Shown here piece by piece: positions 12,218 through 22,017 of a stretch of 64,000 nucleotides of DNA (position 1 is the first letter of the stretch; each line of letters opens with the position of its first letter). The position numbers and the translations under genes are program-made. This stretch comes from Doryteuthis pealeii (lineage: Eukaryota; Mollusca; Cephalopoda; Myopsida; Loliginidae). Location of the stretch: assembly GCA_023376005.1 (NCBI GenBank), contig CM042152.1:83581084-83645083 (forward strand), in the 5' to 3' direction. Under the pieces are notes generated by a model. That model did no database searches, was not told the origin of the DNA, and worked only from the letters and a program-made list of their open reading frames with translations.

Positions 12218-12430
12218 GTGACCAGCCGATTGATCAGAGGGGGTCTCTCTGACTGCCCATCTAGCCTAAGTGGAGTGTTGCATGTCATGGACTGCTCAGC
12301 CACCAAGGTTCTATCCTTTAGCATCATGGGTCGCTACCCACAGCCAAAAGGCGGACCCATTGGAGGGAGGTCGTACCCCTCTGCAGAGGTGCAGTCGGTG
12401 TATTTTAAAGCCGCAGACAACAGGGCTACA
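12218..12430 (-). mobile_element. R1 retroelement, head portion only
   Basis: Matches the far end of R1 (GACGTGACCAGCCGATTGAT, AAGTGGAGTGTTGCA, GTGCAGTCGGTG in plus reading) without the 3' hairpin. Confidence 0.7.
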
Positions 12431-12527
12431 TAGAGTGAGGTTTATAATCAAATAACTTGACCAATTCTTGTTCAAATCATTTCAAATCTTAACAGCATTT
12501 CGAGAAACAACTCAGAATTATGTTAAA

Positions 12528-12923
12528 CTAGTACAAAATAAAAAACGCCCTCCAGGCGATGTAAAAATAGATTTTTGAAACATATTGCCTGAGAGGTGGG
12601 AGTAAAAAAATTCAATGTCAGTGAGTTTGTACCCTAAGTAAGTAAAATCATCAAATTCATTACAGGATTTTAAAAATAAAACAATTTGAAATGTAAACTT
12701 TAAATATGTATTAAAATAAAACAAACTATATATAGATATATAATACCAGTCATGTATTTATTAAAACTTGTTTTAAAAAAACAATGAGGACTGTCTAATG
12801 TTGCATGTTCAAATTTTGAGTGTATTTATTCTATGTTATGACGATTTTGGGTAATGTGACATAAGCAGTGACGTAGTTTTTGTTACAGACAAAAACTGGA
12901 AGCGAATCTCCATTATTAATAGA
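12528..12923 (-). mobile_element. Helitron-like element copy 3
   Basis: Minus-strand 5' end TCTATTAATAATGGAGATTC follows A. The 3' end is CTAG followed by T, preceded by the hairpin CGCCTGGAGGGCG. 396 bp, collinear with 9594-10091. Confidence 0.8.
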
Positions 12924-13304
12924 TGCTTTTTTCTTTCTTTCCAATTATAGAAATGTCATTCATTAGAAAATAAAAGGAATTTAAACATTAATCATAGAAT
13001 TTTGAGTTATTTCTAACATTTGTCTCTGTTAAAATTTGTGATCATTTAAACGAGAATTGGTCAAGTTATTAGATTACAAAATGATATCAATTTTGTTAAA
13101 AACACCCTGGACTTATGTTTAATCCCAAACGTTTTTTTTACATCGAATAAATATTTTGTATCAATTTTAGATTGTATAGACATTATTTTTGGAAGACCCA
13201 GAACAAATGATTAAAGAAAAATTAAAAATTTTCTTAAATAATTCTGGCGGCTATTAGGTTAATTCAAAAATGTGCTATACAGTTTTAATTTGTTCTGGAT
13301 GAAG

Positions 13305-13385
13305 CCTCACCATAGTGCAGTGGTTAACAAGATAATCTTGCAAACCAACGCTAGCGTAGAGGGTTCAATTCTCACTAGATACCCC
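13305..13385 (+). repeat. tRNA-like SINE head fragment
   Basis: TAGTGCAGTGGTTAACA (A-box-like) and GAGGGTTCAATTCTC (B-box-like), 45 bp apart, resemble a tRNA-derived SINE promoter. It is not a convincing tRNA gene: no clear cloverleaf acceptor stem was found. Confidence 0.45.
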
Positions 13386-13725
13386 TTATATTTCTTTTTA
13401 TAGCCTTGTAACGTACGAGATGATTTTTGTTATTTTTGTATAACTCGTTCAATGGGAAAACGGACAAGCTATGAGCACAGCATAAATGGGGGAGGGGAAT
13501 ATTAAAACTTGGATAAAACTAAGAATAAAACTATAAATACATCTATAAAAAATATCCAAAAAAATAATAGAAACAAGAAAAATGGATAAAGAGTAAAATG
13601 AATATTTTTTTTTGCAGTTGTAACACTTCAGATAAAAATGCTGCTATCTTTGGAAACATGATGATGAAAAATGGGTTGCTGGCCTTTAAACACTTGTAGC
13701 AGATATAAACCACCAGGTGGCGCTC

Positions 13726-13854
13726 TCAACTGTCATCAGGTGGGGGATGGAGAAAGTAAGTCAGCATGTCTCCTTTTCCTTTCACTTTGATATAGCCTCT
13801 TCGAGTTGTTTGATAACCACGGGGGGATAATATATCATTTAATTCTTGCGTTAT
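13726..13854 (-). CDS. ADCY5/6: Adenylyl cyclase (ADCY5/6-like), last coding exon
   Basis: This exon encodes the end of the C2a catalytic domain of the membrane adenylyl cyclase, which makes cAMP from ATP at the plasma membrane. It is 43 codons with the stop. It opens ITQELNDILSPRGY and runs through YIKVKGKGDMLTYFL to HPPPDDS and TGA. The VKGKG lysine corresponds to the phosphate-binding lysine of C2 (Lys1065 in rat ADCY2). The acceptor reads TTTTACAG and joins in phase 0 to the exon at 16689-16813. Vertebrate ADCY5/6 also end a few residues after MMTYFL, so the length is normal. The 3' UTR and poly(A) site to the left were not identified. Confidence 0.93.
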   Translation of the reverse strand: MTQELNDILSPRGYQTTRRGYIKVKGKGDMLTYFLHPPPDDS

Positions 13855-13940
13855 CTGTAAAATAAAAAATTAAAAAAAATGTATTTATATATCAACATGT
13901 TTCTTTGAACAGAGCTCTGGACTTTCAACAAATATTCTGC

Positions 13941-14270
13941 GGCTGAACTTGCACAAAGGTGTCAAAATTAGGGTGACCCAGAAAAAAACAGAACCCACAA
14001 ATTTTGTAATAAAACTTAATTTTAACTATGGGGGATTAGGGTTAGGGTTGGGGTTGGGGTTTAGGGTTAGTTTAATGGGAAAATTAATAAATTGGGTTCT
14101 GTTTTTTCTGGGTCATCCTGTATACCGGTGACCTAGAAAAAACAGAACCCACAAATTTTGTAATAAAACTTAATTTTAACTAGGGGGGGGGGTTGTTTAA
14201 TGGGAAAATAAATAATTTGGATTCTGTTTTTTTCTGAGTCACCCAAATTTTGACACCTGAAAGTTCAGCC
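13941..14270. mobile_element. Foldback element with telomere-like loop
   Basis: Outer arms start GGCTGAACTT (13941) and end AAGTTCAGCC (14270). Inside are two nested foldbacks built from GGGTGACYCAGAAAAAA and its complement. The flanking octamers TATTCTGC and TATACTGC differ at one base, consistent with an 8 bp hAT-like target duplication. The first loop (about 14032-14072) is a degenerate TTAGGG array. It lies in the last cyclase intron. Confidence 0.75.
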
Positions 14271-14294
14271 TATACTGCTTACTACAGTATCGGA

Positions 14295-14331
<37 letters not shown>

Positions 14332-14399
14332 GATTCCAAAAAACAGTGAACCATTTTGAACCAAAAACTTAACCATGTATAGTAAAGTTGTCGGGGTGG

Positions 14400-14830
14400 T
14401 CTCAAAATGAAAGGAGACATCTCCACACTTGAAAGTAAGCCTCTTAAGCCAGTAGAACAGTTCACTTACCTAGGTAGTAATATCTCATCCACAGAAAGCG
14501 ATGTTAATACACGAATAGGAAAGGCATGGGCGGCCACAAACAGACTATCAGTTATATGGAGATCCGACCTCACTGACAAACTAAAGCAACCATTCTTCCA
14601 GGCTGTGGTTATATCAGTGCTGCTGTATGGCTGCACCACCTGGACCCTGACAAAGCGCCTCGAGAATAAGCTAGATGGTACCTGCACAAGAATGCTGCGA
14701 GTATTCCTGAAAAGTCATGGAAGCAGCACCCCACAAAGAAGTAACTGTATGGTCACCTGCCCCCCATCTCACAAACCATCCGGGTGAGATGGACTAGACA
14801 TGCAGCATGACATGATGATAATGTGTGTCT
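14400..14830 (+). pseudogene. LINE reverse-transcriptase fragment (C-terminal part)
   Basis: The plus frame encodes KPVEQFTYLGSNIS, then IGKAWAATNRLSVIWRSDLT and LLYGCTTWTLT. This is the conserved region C-terminal to the reverse-transcriptase core in endonuclease-type LINEs. It is nearly identical to the copy at 45595-46210. A frameshift follows SSTPQRS; the sister copy continues LYGHLPPISQTIRVRRTRHA, and the same words appear here in the next frame. Both ends are truncated. It sits antisense in the last cyclase intron. Confidence 0.9.
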
Positions 14831-15132
14831 AAATATAATGTTTTTTTTTAATATATATTTCTGAAGTACAAGCGAGCTTCAGATATGCTTATGTTAATAA
14901 GTATACTAAAAACATTCAAGTTCCAAATTTATTACACCAAAGAAAAAAAAAAAAAAAAAAAAAAATTAAAACCTATTACAGCAGATAATTCATTACATTC
15001 TATTCTGTTTTTCTACAATACATTGCTATTTTTCTTATTCGATGAGAAAAAAACAAAACATAACAAAATTGATTTTATATACGAGGAAATTGAGTTACAA
15101 ATAGAATGAATTTAACTCGTAAGTCAAGGTAC

Positions 15133-15582
15133 TGTTGGGTTTCAAAGGTATAATACTGTTAATTATTGTTGAACAAACAACTCCGACTAAGGGTGTTAAA
15201 TACACAATGTACTTTAATATATGGAGCCCGTGGAGAAGATACATATAACAAGAAATACGTATACAAGATACATAAGAAACACATATAAGGGATAAGATAC
15301 AATAATGAAGTATAAAGGAGATACCTAAATGTACATGCAAAATATCCGAAGAGTTTATAAGACAAAGTCACTTACTGACGTAGTGTCGGGGGGATGAAAA
15401 CCCCCACACAAGAAGGGTGTCGACCAAAGTGTCTAACCCATGTGTGTTCGTGGAGTTACCGACAAGCAAGCGGCTTCAAACTTGGCGCTTGCCTGCTTAA
15501 ATAGTCAAGACGCCTGGTGAGGAAAAACAGAAACACGAGGGAAGATAACTCTTCCAGCAAAACAAGGGCAGATAATCCCACA
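15133..15582 (-). mobile_element. Solo LTR (LTR-1 family), 4 bp TSD
   Basis: Begins TGTTGGG and ends CCCACA in plus reading, that is TG...CA ends with short inverted termini. The direct repeat GTAC (15129-15132 and 15583-15586) flanks it. On the minus strand it carries a TATA-like CTATTTAAGC. No internal region adjoins it, so it is a solo LTR, 450 bp. Confidence 0.75.
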
Positions 15583-15625
15583 GTACCACTGTGTGTGTGT
15601 ATATATATATTTTTAATTACTATAG

Positions 15626-15908
15626 AAATTTTGACTCAAATGAAGAGATTTACTATTATCTATTTAACAATCTTTCCTATGAATCACTCATCTACTACAT
15701 GGAACAAGTACAAAAGGTTTTGCCCGAAACTGAGGTAAACTACTACTTTGAGACTAATGAAGAAGGTGTAGCAAAGATCTTGACACAAACTGCAGCCCAT
15801 TTTGCTGGAGGAGCATTTTATTACCAAAGAAAGGATGTTCAGTATGATCTATGGGATGGAAATAAGAAAATCTATGGATTCTCCATTCATCCAAGATATG
15901 CCGGATGG
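15626..15908 (+). pseudogene. MMACHC: MMACHC-like single exon (cobalamin trafficking)
   Basis: The plus frame encodes about 94 residues resembling the middle of MMACHC, the cytosolic protein that removes the upper ligand of incoming cobalamin. The clearest match is KILTQTAAHFAGGAFYYQR, then DVQYDLWDGN and GFSIHPRYAGW. Human MMACHC has KILAQTAAHVAGAAYYYQR and CIHPRFGGW at the same spacing. The similarity begins near an acceptor-like TACTATAG and stops exactly at ...GW before GT; the frame then reads non-homologous residues to a stop. No partner exons were found within the 2.8 kb cyclase intron that contains it. It is either one exon of a gene nested antisense or, more likely, an orphan captured copy. 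The frame is open throughout, so decay is recent or absent. Confidence 0.75.
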
Positions 15909-15994
15909 GTCTCTTTGTGTTATATTAATTGGATCCCTATTACTTTTTAAGGTAGTATAGAAATCCTTATGGCGATCAGTACAGCTGATGGCCT

Positions 15995-16258
15995 TGAGAG
16001 TGAGTGACAATGCTTGACCTCACTCTGACCTTGCCTTGCGGGAATGGACCGTGAGAATCGGAAGGCAATAGAAGCCCTTCCGGTTTAAGGTGTAAGGAAC
16101 TCAGTAAGTCAGTTGCAGTAGTTAGTTGCAGTTAGTCAGTTGCAGAGTTAGAAGCTAGCAAGATGTGACTCTCAGCGCGCAGTTGTCTGGCCTGGGATCC
16201 TGAATAAAATAACATCAAAGGTAAATCGAAGTCTTGTTGTTATTACTAAAAGCTAACA
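15995..16258 (+). mobile_element. Possible LTR-like sequence
   Basis: Contains TTTAAGG, repeated CAGTTGCAG/TAGTTGCAG units, a polyadenylation signal AATAAA (about 16203) and an ending AGCTAACA. It is followed by a purine-rich stretch. This suggests an LTR end and the start of an internal region, but no partner LTR or TSD was found. Confidence 0.3.
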
Positions 16259-16526
16259 ATGACACAAGGCTTCTGATAAGAAATGATCCCCAGCAGAACC
16301 AGACACGGAATCCCCAGATAAGAAAGACCAGACGAGACCTGTAGAAGATATACCAGACCATTAGAAGATAGAAGACAGAAGACTAGACGATCAGAAGACG
16401 GCCAGAAGAATAAGAGAGGTATATAACATTTGGATGCTGTGATTTTCCCGAAAGATTTGAAGTACCCTGATTTTCAGAAGCGTGAACCTGTAGATTATCT
16501 ATTTATTCATTATAAATTTCTGTGTT

Positions 16527-16575
<49 letters not shown>

Positions 16576-16688
16576 CTGACAATTATATATTAATACTATA
16601 CTTGCATTATTTTCTTTTGTTTATCTTCTTTACTTATACATACATACAAACTTTTTCTTGTATATAATTGAAAGACTAATCAGTTTAC

Positions 16689-16813
16689 CTGGATACATTC
16701 TGGCATTCCTGTGCTATCCATTCGACTTGCTACATTCACAGTGTTTCCCCAAATGTCATAGTGTGGTTTGCGGGCGCCAATTACTCCAGCAACAACTGGA
16801 CCCACATTTATAC
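16689..16813 (-). CDS. ADCY5/6: Adenylyl cyclase exon (C2a, adenine-binding region)
   Basis: Encodes [31 protein letters not shown] and [10 protein letters not shown]. The Asp of YDIWG (purine specificity), the Asn of NTVNVAS and the Arg of ASR are the conserved C2 residues known as Asp1018, Asn1025 and Arg1029 in rat ADCY2. The acceptor CTATTTCAG starts a GT that completes the Gly codon left by the upstream exon (phase 1). The donor CAG|GTAAAC leaves phase 0. 125 bp. Mammalian ADCY5 has the same block with a Gln for the His of KPHYD. Confidence 0.96.
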
Positions 16814-17005
16814 CTGAAATAGAAATTATACAATTTTTGATAACATTTTCTTCAATATAAAATTTCAATTCACAATCATGACAAAAGAAAAAACAAAACA
16901 AAAAAATTGAAAACGGACTGGTTTCAGTTTAAAATTTTGTTTACAAATTGTTATGTTTTTACATACAAATAAAATACGGAACATTGAATGAAAATGCAAG
17001 ACCAG

Positions 17006-17308
17006 GTTGAGAGAAAGAGAAAGAGAGAAAGAGAGAGAAAGAGAGAGAGAAAGAAAGAGAGAGAAAGAGAGAGAAAAAGAGAGAGATAGAGAAAGAGATA
17101 GAGAAAGAGATAGAGAAAGAGAGAGATAGAGAAAGAGATAGAGAAAGAGAGAGATAGAGAAAGAGAGAGAGATAGAGAAAGAGAGATAGAAAGAGAGATA
17201 GAGAAAAGAAAAGAGATAGAGAGAAGAGAGATAGAGAAAGAAAGAGATAGAGATAGAGAAAGAGATAGAGAGAAAGAGAAGAGAGAGAGAGATAGAGAGA
17301 GAAGAGAT

Positions 17309-17341
<33 letters not shown>

Positions 17342-17398
17342 GAGAGAGATAGAGATAGAGAGAGATAGAGATAGAGAGAGAGAGAGATAGAGAAGTCC
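17006..17398. repeat. Long GA/CT polypurine tract
   Basis: About 390 bp of GAGA, GATAGA and GAAAGA units, polypyrimidine in the cyclase transcript. It ends within about 8 bp of the splice donor at 17401-17402. The serine/leucine-rich ORFs across it are low-complexity artefacts. Confidence 0.97.
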
Positions 17399-17402
17399 TT
17401 AC

Positions 17403-17604
17403 CAATTCTCATTTTAAAGTTATTGAAGGAATGTTGGTTGATGATTTTAAGTTGTCTTTGAATGGCAAAAGCATATTCCACAAGAGCCACAACATGTCTC
17501 ATGTCAGAAAAATTTGAATCTGGACTTAATCCGGATGCTGCCATAAACGTGTAACCAATTGTCTTGATTTTCTGCACACATGCAAACTGGGTCTCTTCAA
17601 GAAT
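17403..17604 (-). CDS. ADCY5/6: Adenylyl cyclase exon (C2a core)
   Basis: Encodes ILEETQFACVQKIKTIGYTF, MAASGLSPDSNFSDM, then VEYAFAIQRQLKIINQHSF and NNFKMRI plus one base. The first Lys of KIKTIG aligns with the C2 adenine-contacting Lys938 (rat ADCY2 numbering). Acceptor TTTCCAG, donor ATTG|GTAAGG. 202 bp, phase 0 to phase 1. INQHSFNNFKMRIG is closest to the INEHSFNNFQMKIG of ADCY5/6. The next bases into the intron are a 390 bp CT tract. Confidence 0.96.
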
Positions 17605-17805
17605 CTGGAAAAGAAATTTATAAACATTTTCAATAAAAAAATTAAAAAATTCCAGCCACTAATTTTAACATTTATAGAAAGACCAAATCAAAAAAAATTC
17701 TAGCATGTTCTCTTTTTTAAGTTTTAAAGACAATATTTTCCTTGAAATGATGAAAAAAAAAAAACTTTACTTTGATTGAATTGACCTATTCTTGGTTTGG
17801 TTTGT

Positions 17806-18275
17806 TTTACGGCATATCAACCTCAGTGGGTCATTTAATGCCGATTAAAGTTTTGAAATAAATTTATTCTTAATGGATACACAATTTTTTTTTAATAAAT
17901 ACATTTTTCTATTTAACCCATAGATGGGACTCTAACAGGTACTACCACTTTGGGTCATAGTGGACCAGGGAGCAATGGTGATGAAGGGGTACTCCACATT
18001 CCCCAAACCTTCAGAATTGGAACCTCACCATCATAGTTTAACGTCATTCCCAGGACATGTAGATCCTCAGCCATCGCCTTCTAGCACCCATATGATAAAA
18101 AGGGCTGGGGCTTGCCATAAGGGCAATAGGGTTGTAGCAATCATATAGGTTCTAGGGCTTGACGTGACCAGCCGATCGATCAGACAGGGCCCACCCATCT
18201 AGCCTAAGTAAGGGTCTAAGTGGAGTGTTGCAGGTCATGGACTGCTCATCCACCAAGACTCTGTCCTTTGACCTA
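17806..18275 (-). mobile_element. R1 retroelement
   Basis: In plus reading: GGTTTGTTTTACGGCATATC, the hairpin ending TTAATGCC, then the R1 body (CCATAGATGGGA, AGCAATGGTGATGAAGGGG, CCTCAGCCATCGCCTTCTAG). On its own sense strand it ends in the hairpin plus a CAAA-rich tail. Non-coding. Confidence 0.85.
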
Positions 18276-18544
18276 TTCTTACTCCCTTAAAAATTTGATA
18301 GTGAGTTTCAAAATATCTGGAAGGTAGGATGTTGTAAACAATATTTTTGTAGTGAATAAAGATTTATTCTATCTAAAAATATATGATTAAAATTGCACAA
18401 CATTTTATTAGACTTTTATATATCTAAAAATTATTATTTACTAAAGACTAAAGGGTTTTTCCCTTTTTACTTCAAACTTTTCACTCTGGGGACAGCAACA
18501 ACTGTTTCAATACACATGTCCTTGTGTTATCATTCCTTACATTT

Positions 18545-18960
18545 TTTGGCTACACAGTGTATGTTTTATGGCATATCAACCTCGGTGGGTCATTTAATGC
18601 TGGCAAAGTTTTGAAAGATTTGTAGTGATAGTTTAGAAGAAAATTTTTAAAACTCAATTTTCTTTTGCAAAATAATTTTCTATTTAACCTATAGATGGGA
18701 CCCTAACAGGTACTACCACTCCGGGTCAGAATGGACCAGGGAGCAATGGAGATGAAGGGGTGCTCCATATTCCCCAGACCTCCTGAACTGGAACCTCATC
18801 ATCAGATAGAGTTTAACGTCATTCCCAGAACATGAAGACTCTCAGCCACCACCTTCTAGCACACATGATAAAAAGAGCTGGGGCTTGCCATAAGGGCAAT
18901 AGGGTGGGACAATCATATAGGTGCTAGGGCTTGATGTGACAAGCTGATTGATCAGAGGTG
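18545..18960 (-). mobile_element. R1 retroelement
   Basis: Second R1 copy 270 bp from the first, same orientation, with the full hairpin and the body to GATTGATCAGAGG. The distal head is missing (5' truncated). Confidence 0.85.
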
Positions 18961-19307
18961 CCTACGCAGTGTAACTTTTCCGTATTAAATTTTCATGCAT
19001 GGCCCTCAAATGTTTTTCCATTTTCAATCACTAAGATTATCTGTTCGTTTATGTTGTGAGGTTTTAAGGGGTCAAATAAGAACAAAACGACGGGTAACAA
19101 ATGTAGAAAAATGTATTAACAGAAAGTAGACAAATACAATAGAGAGATGTGGAAATTACGTCTGACAAACAGAGTTACTGGCACTCGCATTGGCTTACTT
19201 CTAAGCCACAATTATCCCTGTTATTTATAGTAACCTGTCGGCGCATTCCATTAGTCTTATAGGGTGTATCACCTATAACAGTTTATTTACTGAAAAAAAT
19301 TTTTTTT

Positions 19308-19349
<42 letters not shown>

Positions 19350-19459
19350 AGAGCACATCTAAGTGTGTTAATTTTTGTCATTTTTTTGGTAAAATTTTTG
19401 TGATTTATTTGAGAATGTGAAACTTATCAGTTGGATTGATTGCAAGGATTTTTCATTAT

Positions 19460-19735
19460 ATATTTACCAACCCCTCTGCACGAGTGGGATGTGACACAAG
19501 GTCATTTTCTTAAGTGGAGTTTAACAGGTTTGAATTCAGAGTTTTCCTTCTAGAATGGTTACCTAGCCATGGTTAAAGAGTCCAGTCTGCCCTACTATTT
19601 ACCCATAGCTGGAGGGAGAGTAATTGAATGTATTCCTTTTCCAAGGGTATTAGTGCTCTGTGAAATGCAAACAGCCTCGTCTAGGATTTGAACTTGGGTA
19701 GACAAGTCCAGTATGAGTTACAAAAATCATTTGCC
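19460..19735 (-). mobile_element. SINE-B (tRNA-derived)
   Basis: Starts ATATATTTACCAACCCCTCT in plus reading and runs through CTATTTACCCATAGCTGGAGG to a head with GGATTTGAACTTGGGT, the complement of the B-box. About 275 bp; the extreme head is eroded. Confidence 0.85.
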
Positions 19736-19790
19736 TATCCCCACCCCCACCAGGCAATTCTAGTCAAATTAGAAATTCGGTTTAACTCAC

Positions 19791-19937
19791 CTCATCAAAA
19801 TCTGCTATGATTTCATTTAGCAATCGAAGACATTCAGCACCTTCATTGTTGCCTACCAATTCCATGTAAAATTCTGAGAAGTTTGATATGGAAGCAAACA
19901 TGACACAGGCATTGTCACAATCCTGATAGTACAAATC
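19791..19937 (-). CDS. ADCY5/6: Adenylyl cyclase exon (start of C2a)
   Basis: Encodes [35 protein letters not shown], then [14 protein letters not shown], 49 codons in phase 0 at both ends. Acceptor TTCTCTCTAG, donor [33 protein letters not shown] in mammalian ADCY5 aligns without gaps. [14 protein letters not shown] is the most conserved C2 segment of membrane cyclases. Confidence 0.97.
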
Positions 19938-20179
19938 CTAGAGAGAAATAAGAAAGAAAAATAGAAAGGCTAGAAATTGTAGAGGGTTTTGCAGAAACTT
20001 TCATCATTTATATAAGAGGAATAGATTGAAAGAAAGAAAGGGGGGGGAGTTGAAAGGGGAGGTGGTGAAGGACAGGTGGGAGGTGGTGAAAGGGGATAAA
20101 ATAAAAAGCAAGGGTTGGGGGTGATAAGAGAGAGGACGACATATTAAAGGCCGATGTGGGAGTGACAAAAGGAGGACAG

Positions 20180-20374
20180 GAAAGTTGTGTGAGAGAGAGA
20201 CAGACAGAGAGAGAGAGAGGGAAAGACAGAGGGAAAGAGAGACAGAGAGGGAAAGACAGAGGGAAAAGAAGACAGAGAGGGAGAGGAGAGAGGGATAGAA
20301 GAGAGAGGGGGAGAGGGATAGAGAGAGAGGGGGAGAGGAGAGAGGAGGGGAGAGGGAGAGAGAGGAGAGAGAGG

Positions 20375-20408
<34 letters not shown>

Positions 20409-20709
20409 GGAGAGAGAGGAGAGAGAGGAGAGAGAGGAGAGAGGAGAGAGAGAGAGAGGGGAAGGAGAGAGAGGAAGGAGAGGAGAAGAGAGGAAGGAGA
20501 GAGGAGGAGAGAGGAAGGAGAGAGGAGAGAGAGGAGAGAGAGGAAGGAGAGAGGAAGAGAGGAAGGAGAGAGAGAGGAGAGAGGAGAGAGGAGGGGAGAG
20601 GAGAGAGGAGGGGAGAGAGAGGAGGGAGAGGAGAGAGAGGAGAGGAGAGAGAGGGAGGGGAGAGGAGATAGAGGAGGGGAGAGGAGGAGAGGAGAGAGAG
20701 AGGAAGGAG

Positions 20710-20745
<36 letters not shown>

Positions 20746-20755
20746 AGAGAAGAGA
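20180..20755. repeat. Very long GA-rich polypurine tract
   Basis: About 575 bp of nearly pure purine on the plus strand (GAGA, GGAGAGA, GGAAGGAGA units), ending 50 bp from the splice donor at 20803-20804. The long Ser/Pro/Leu and Arg/Glu ORFs on the two strands are artefacts of it. Confidence 0.97.
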
Positions 20756-20804
20756 GGATGGATTGAAAAGTTACTGACTGAAATTTTATCTTTAATCCCC
20801 TTAC

Positions 20805-20924
20805 CTCATCTTTTTTGAATTGATTCTTGAGGAAATGTTCAGCAACATTCAATGGCAAAATGTTGCACACTAATCTTAAGTTGTATGCCTTTAAGTTTTT
20901 CATCTGTTCCATCTCCTCCATTGC
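20805..20924 (-). CDS. ADCY5/6: Adenylyl cyclase exon (linker to C2)
   Basis: Encodes AMEEMEQMKNLKAYNLRL, VCNILPLNVAEHFLKNQ and FKKDE, 40 codons, phase 0 at both ends. It corresponds to the helical linker after the second membrane cassette ([27 protein letters not shown]-like in ADCY5/6). Acceptor ATGTTTCCAG, donor GATGAG|GTAAGG. The preceding intron has a GC donor. Confidence 0.96.
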
Positions 20925-21212
20925 CTGGAAACATATATATAGAGACCAACATTATTCACCCACTGATGAGAGGTACACCTGATACGACAGTTGTTGTAGG
21001 AAATGGATTTGACAAGACAGGTTCAAATCCCAACCCAAACATGATGAGGCATGTGGTTGGTAAAAAGTTAATTATATAATTCTTGTGCATAATATACACC
21101 TCTAACTTTTGGGGAGAAAAATCTGGAAAAATAGTGCACCTTATATATAATTACAGTATATTTTTGACCCCCCCCTCGCCCCTGAAAAATGGCAGAGGAC
21201 GTGTGTACATTA

Positions 21213-21702
21213 GGGTAGTTCGACTTTGGAACTGTAATGTTTCCCATGTGACGAAAGTTGCAAATTAACAAGGTATTACCACAAAAAAAATTTTTTTTTT
21301 TTTTCAAAACTTTGCCATCATTTATGGAAATAGATTTCAATCTTTTTAAATGTTATCACCGTTACAGCTTAATTATTAGGTAAAAAGCCGCATATTGGAG
21401 GTGTTGGTGGTGATGGGAGGTATATTTTCAATTTGAATTCTAGTTATAATATTTTATTCATTTTGTTTAAAATAACAACCTTTTCCGTTTTAAGTAATAT
21501 TTTCTAACCAATTTCGAGGCTAAATGTTTAAAAAATGAGGAATTTTGGTTCATTTTAGTAGATGATCTTTAATGCTATTTCTTCAAACAATGGTGCAAGT
21601 AAGAGATCTAGTTTTTTGGTATCAGTATTCATTAAACCAGCACACAACTTTTGCTGTTTGAGAGATTTTGATATTTTTAAAACGTGAAAAATCAACCTAC
21701 CC
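21213..21702. mobile_element. TIR DNA element with TA target site, copy 1
   Basis: Ends are GGGTAG...CTACCC with longer imperfect inverted termini, flanked by TA. About 490 bp, non-coding, collinear with 56596-57089. It fits a non-autonomous Tc1/mariner- or Harbinger-like element (TA versus TWA target). Confidence 0.65.
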
Positions 21703-21843
21703 TATTATACACAGGAATTTTTTTTGGGGGAAGAGGGGGTTTGACCACCTTAAATACATTTGTCTTCATAGATGAAAACTTGTAAACGTTTCAAAGAATC
21801 ATTATTAATAGAAGAATCCAAGAATTAAGAACCAAATACTTGC

Positions 21844-21985
21844 CTGCCATTTCCAAAGACTGTCTAGTCTAGCTGTGGATTCCACTTGTCGTGCATGAAT
21901 GAACAAGATTACGGTCAGCAGCAAAATTACAAAAATTGTTTCATATTTCAAATTAATTGTATGACTGGGGGCATCCACATTTTGC
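21844..21985 (-). CDS. ADCY5/6: Adenylyl cyclase exon (TM12 and helical linker)
   Basis: Encodes QNVDAPSHTINLKYE, the hydrophobic TIFVILLLTVILFIH, then ARQVESTARLDSLWKWQ. The last membrane span is followed by the QVESTARLD motif shared with ADCY5/6. Acceptor ATCTTTCAG, phase 2 in, phase 0 out. The donor is AG|GCAAGT, a GC-AG intron; no GT donor nearby keeps the reading frame and the 15-residue spacing A...AYN seen in ADCY5. Confidence 0.93.
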
Positions 21986-22017
21986 CTGAAAGATAAAAAA
22001 CAATAAATCATTTTGGT

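Noticed and set aside
13305..13385. tRNA gene
   Set aside because: Boxes A and B are present but no consistent acceptor or anticodon stem; treated as a SINE head.
14028..14075. Interstitial telomere or chromosome-fusion scar
   Set aside because: The TTAGGG-like array is degenerate, only about 40 bp, and sits in a foldback loop; related loops occur in other elements.
16951..17577. Long Ser/Leu-rich ORFs on minus
   Set aside because: They are translations of the (GA/CT)n tract; only 17403-17604 is coding, as a cyclase exon.
20004..20921. 305-residue Ser/Pro/Leu ORF and the opposite Arg/Glu ORF
   Set aside because: Low-complexity purine tract; the real coding part is the exon 20805-20924 at its start.
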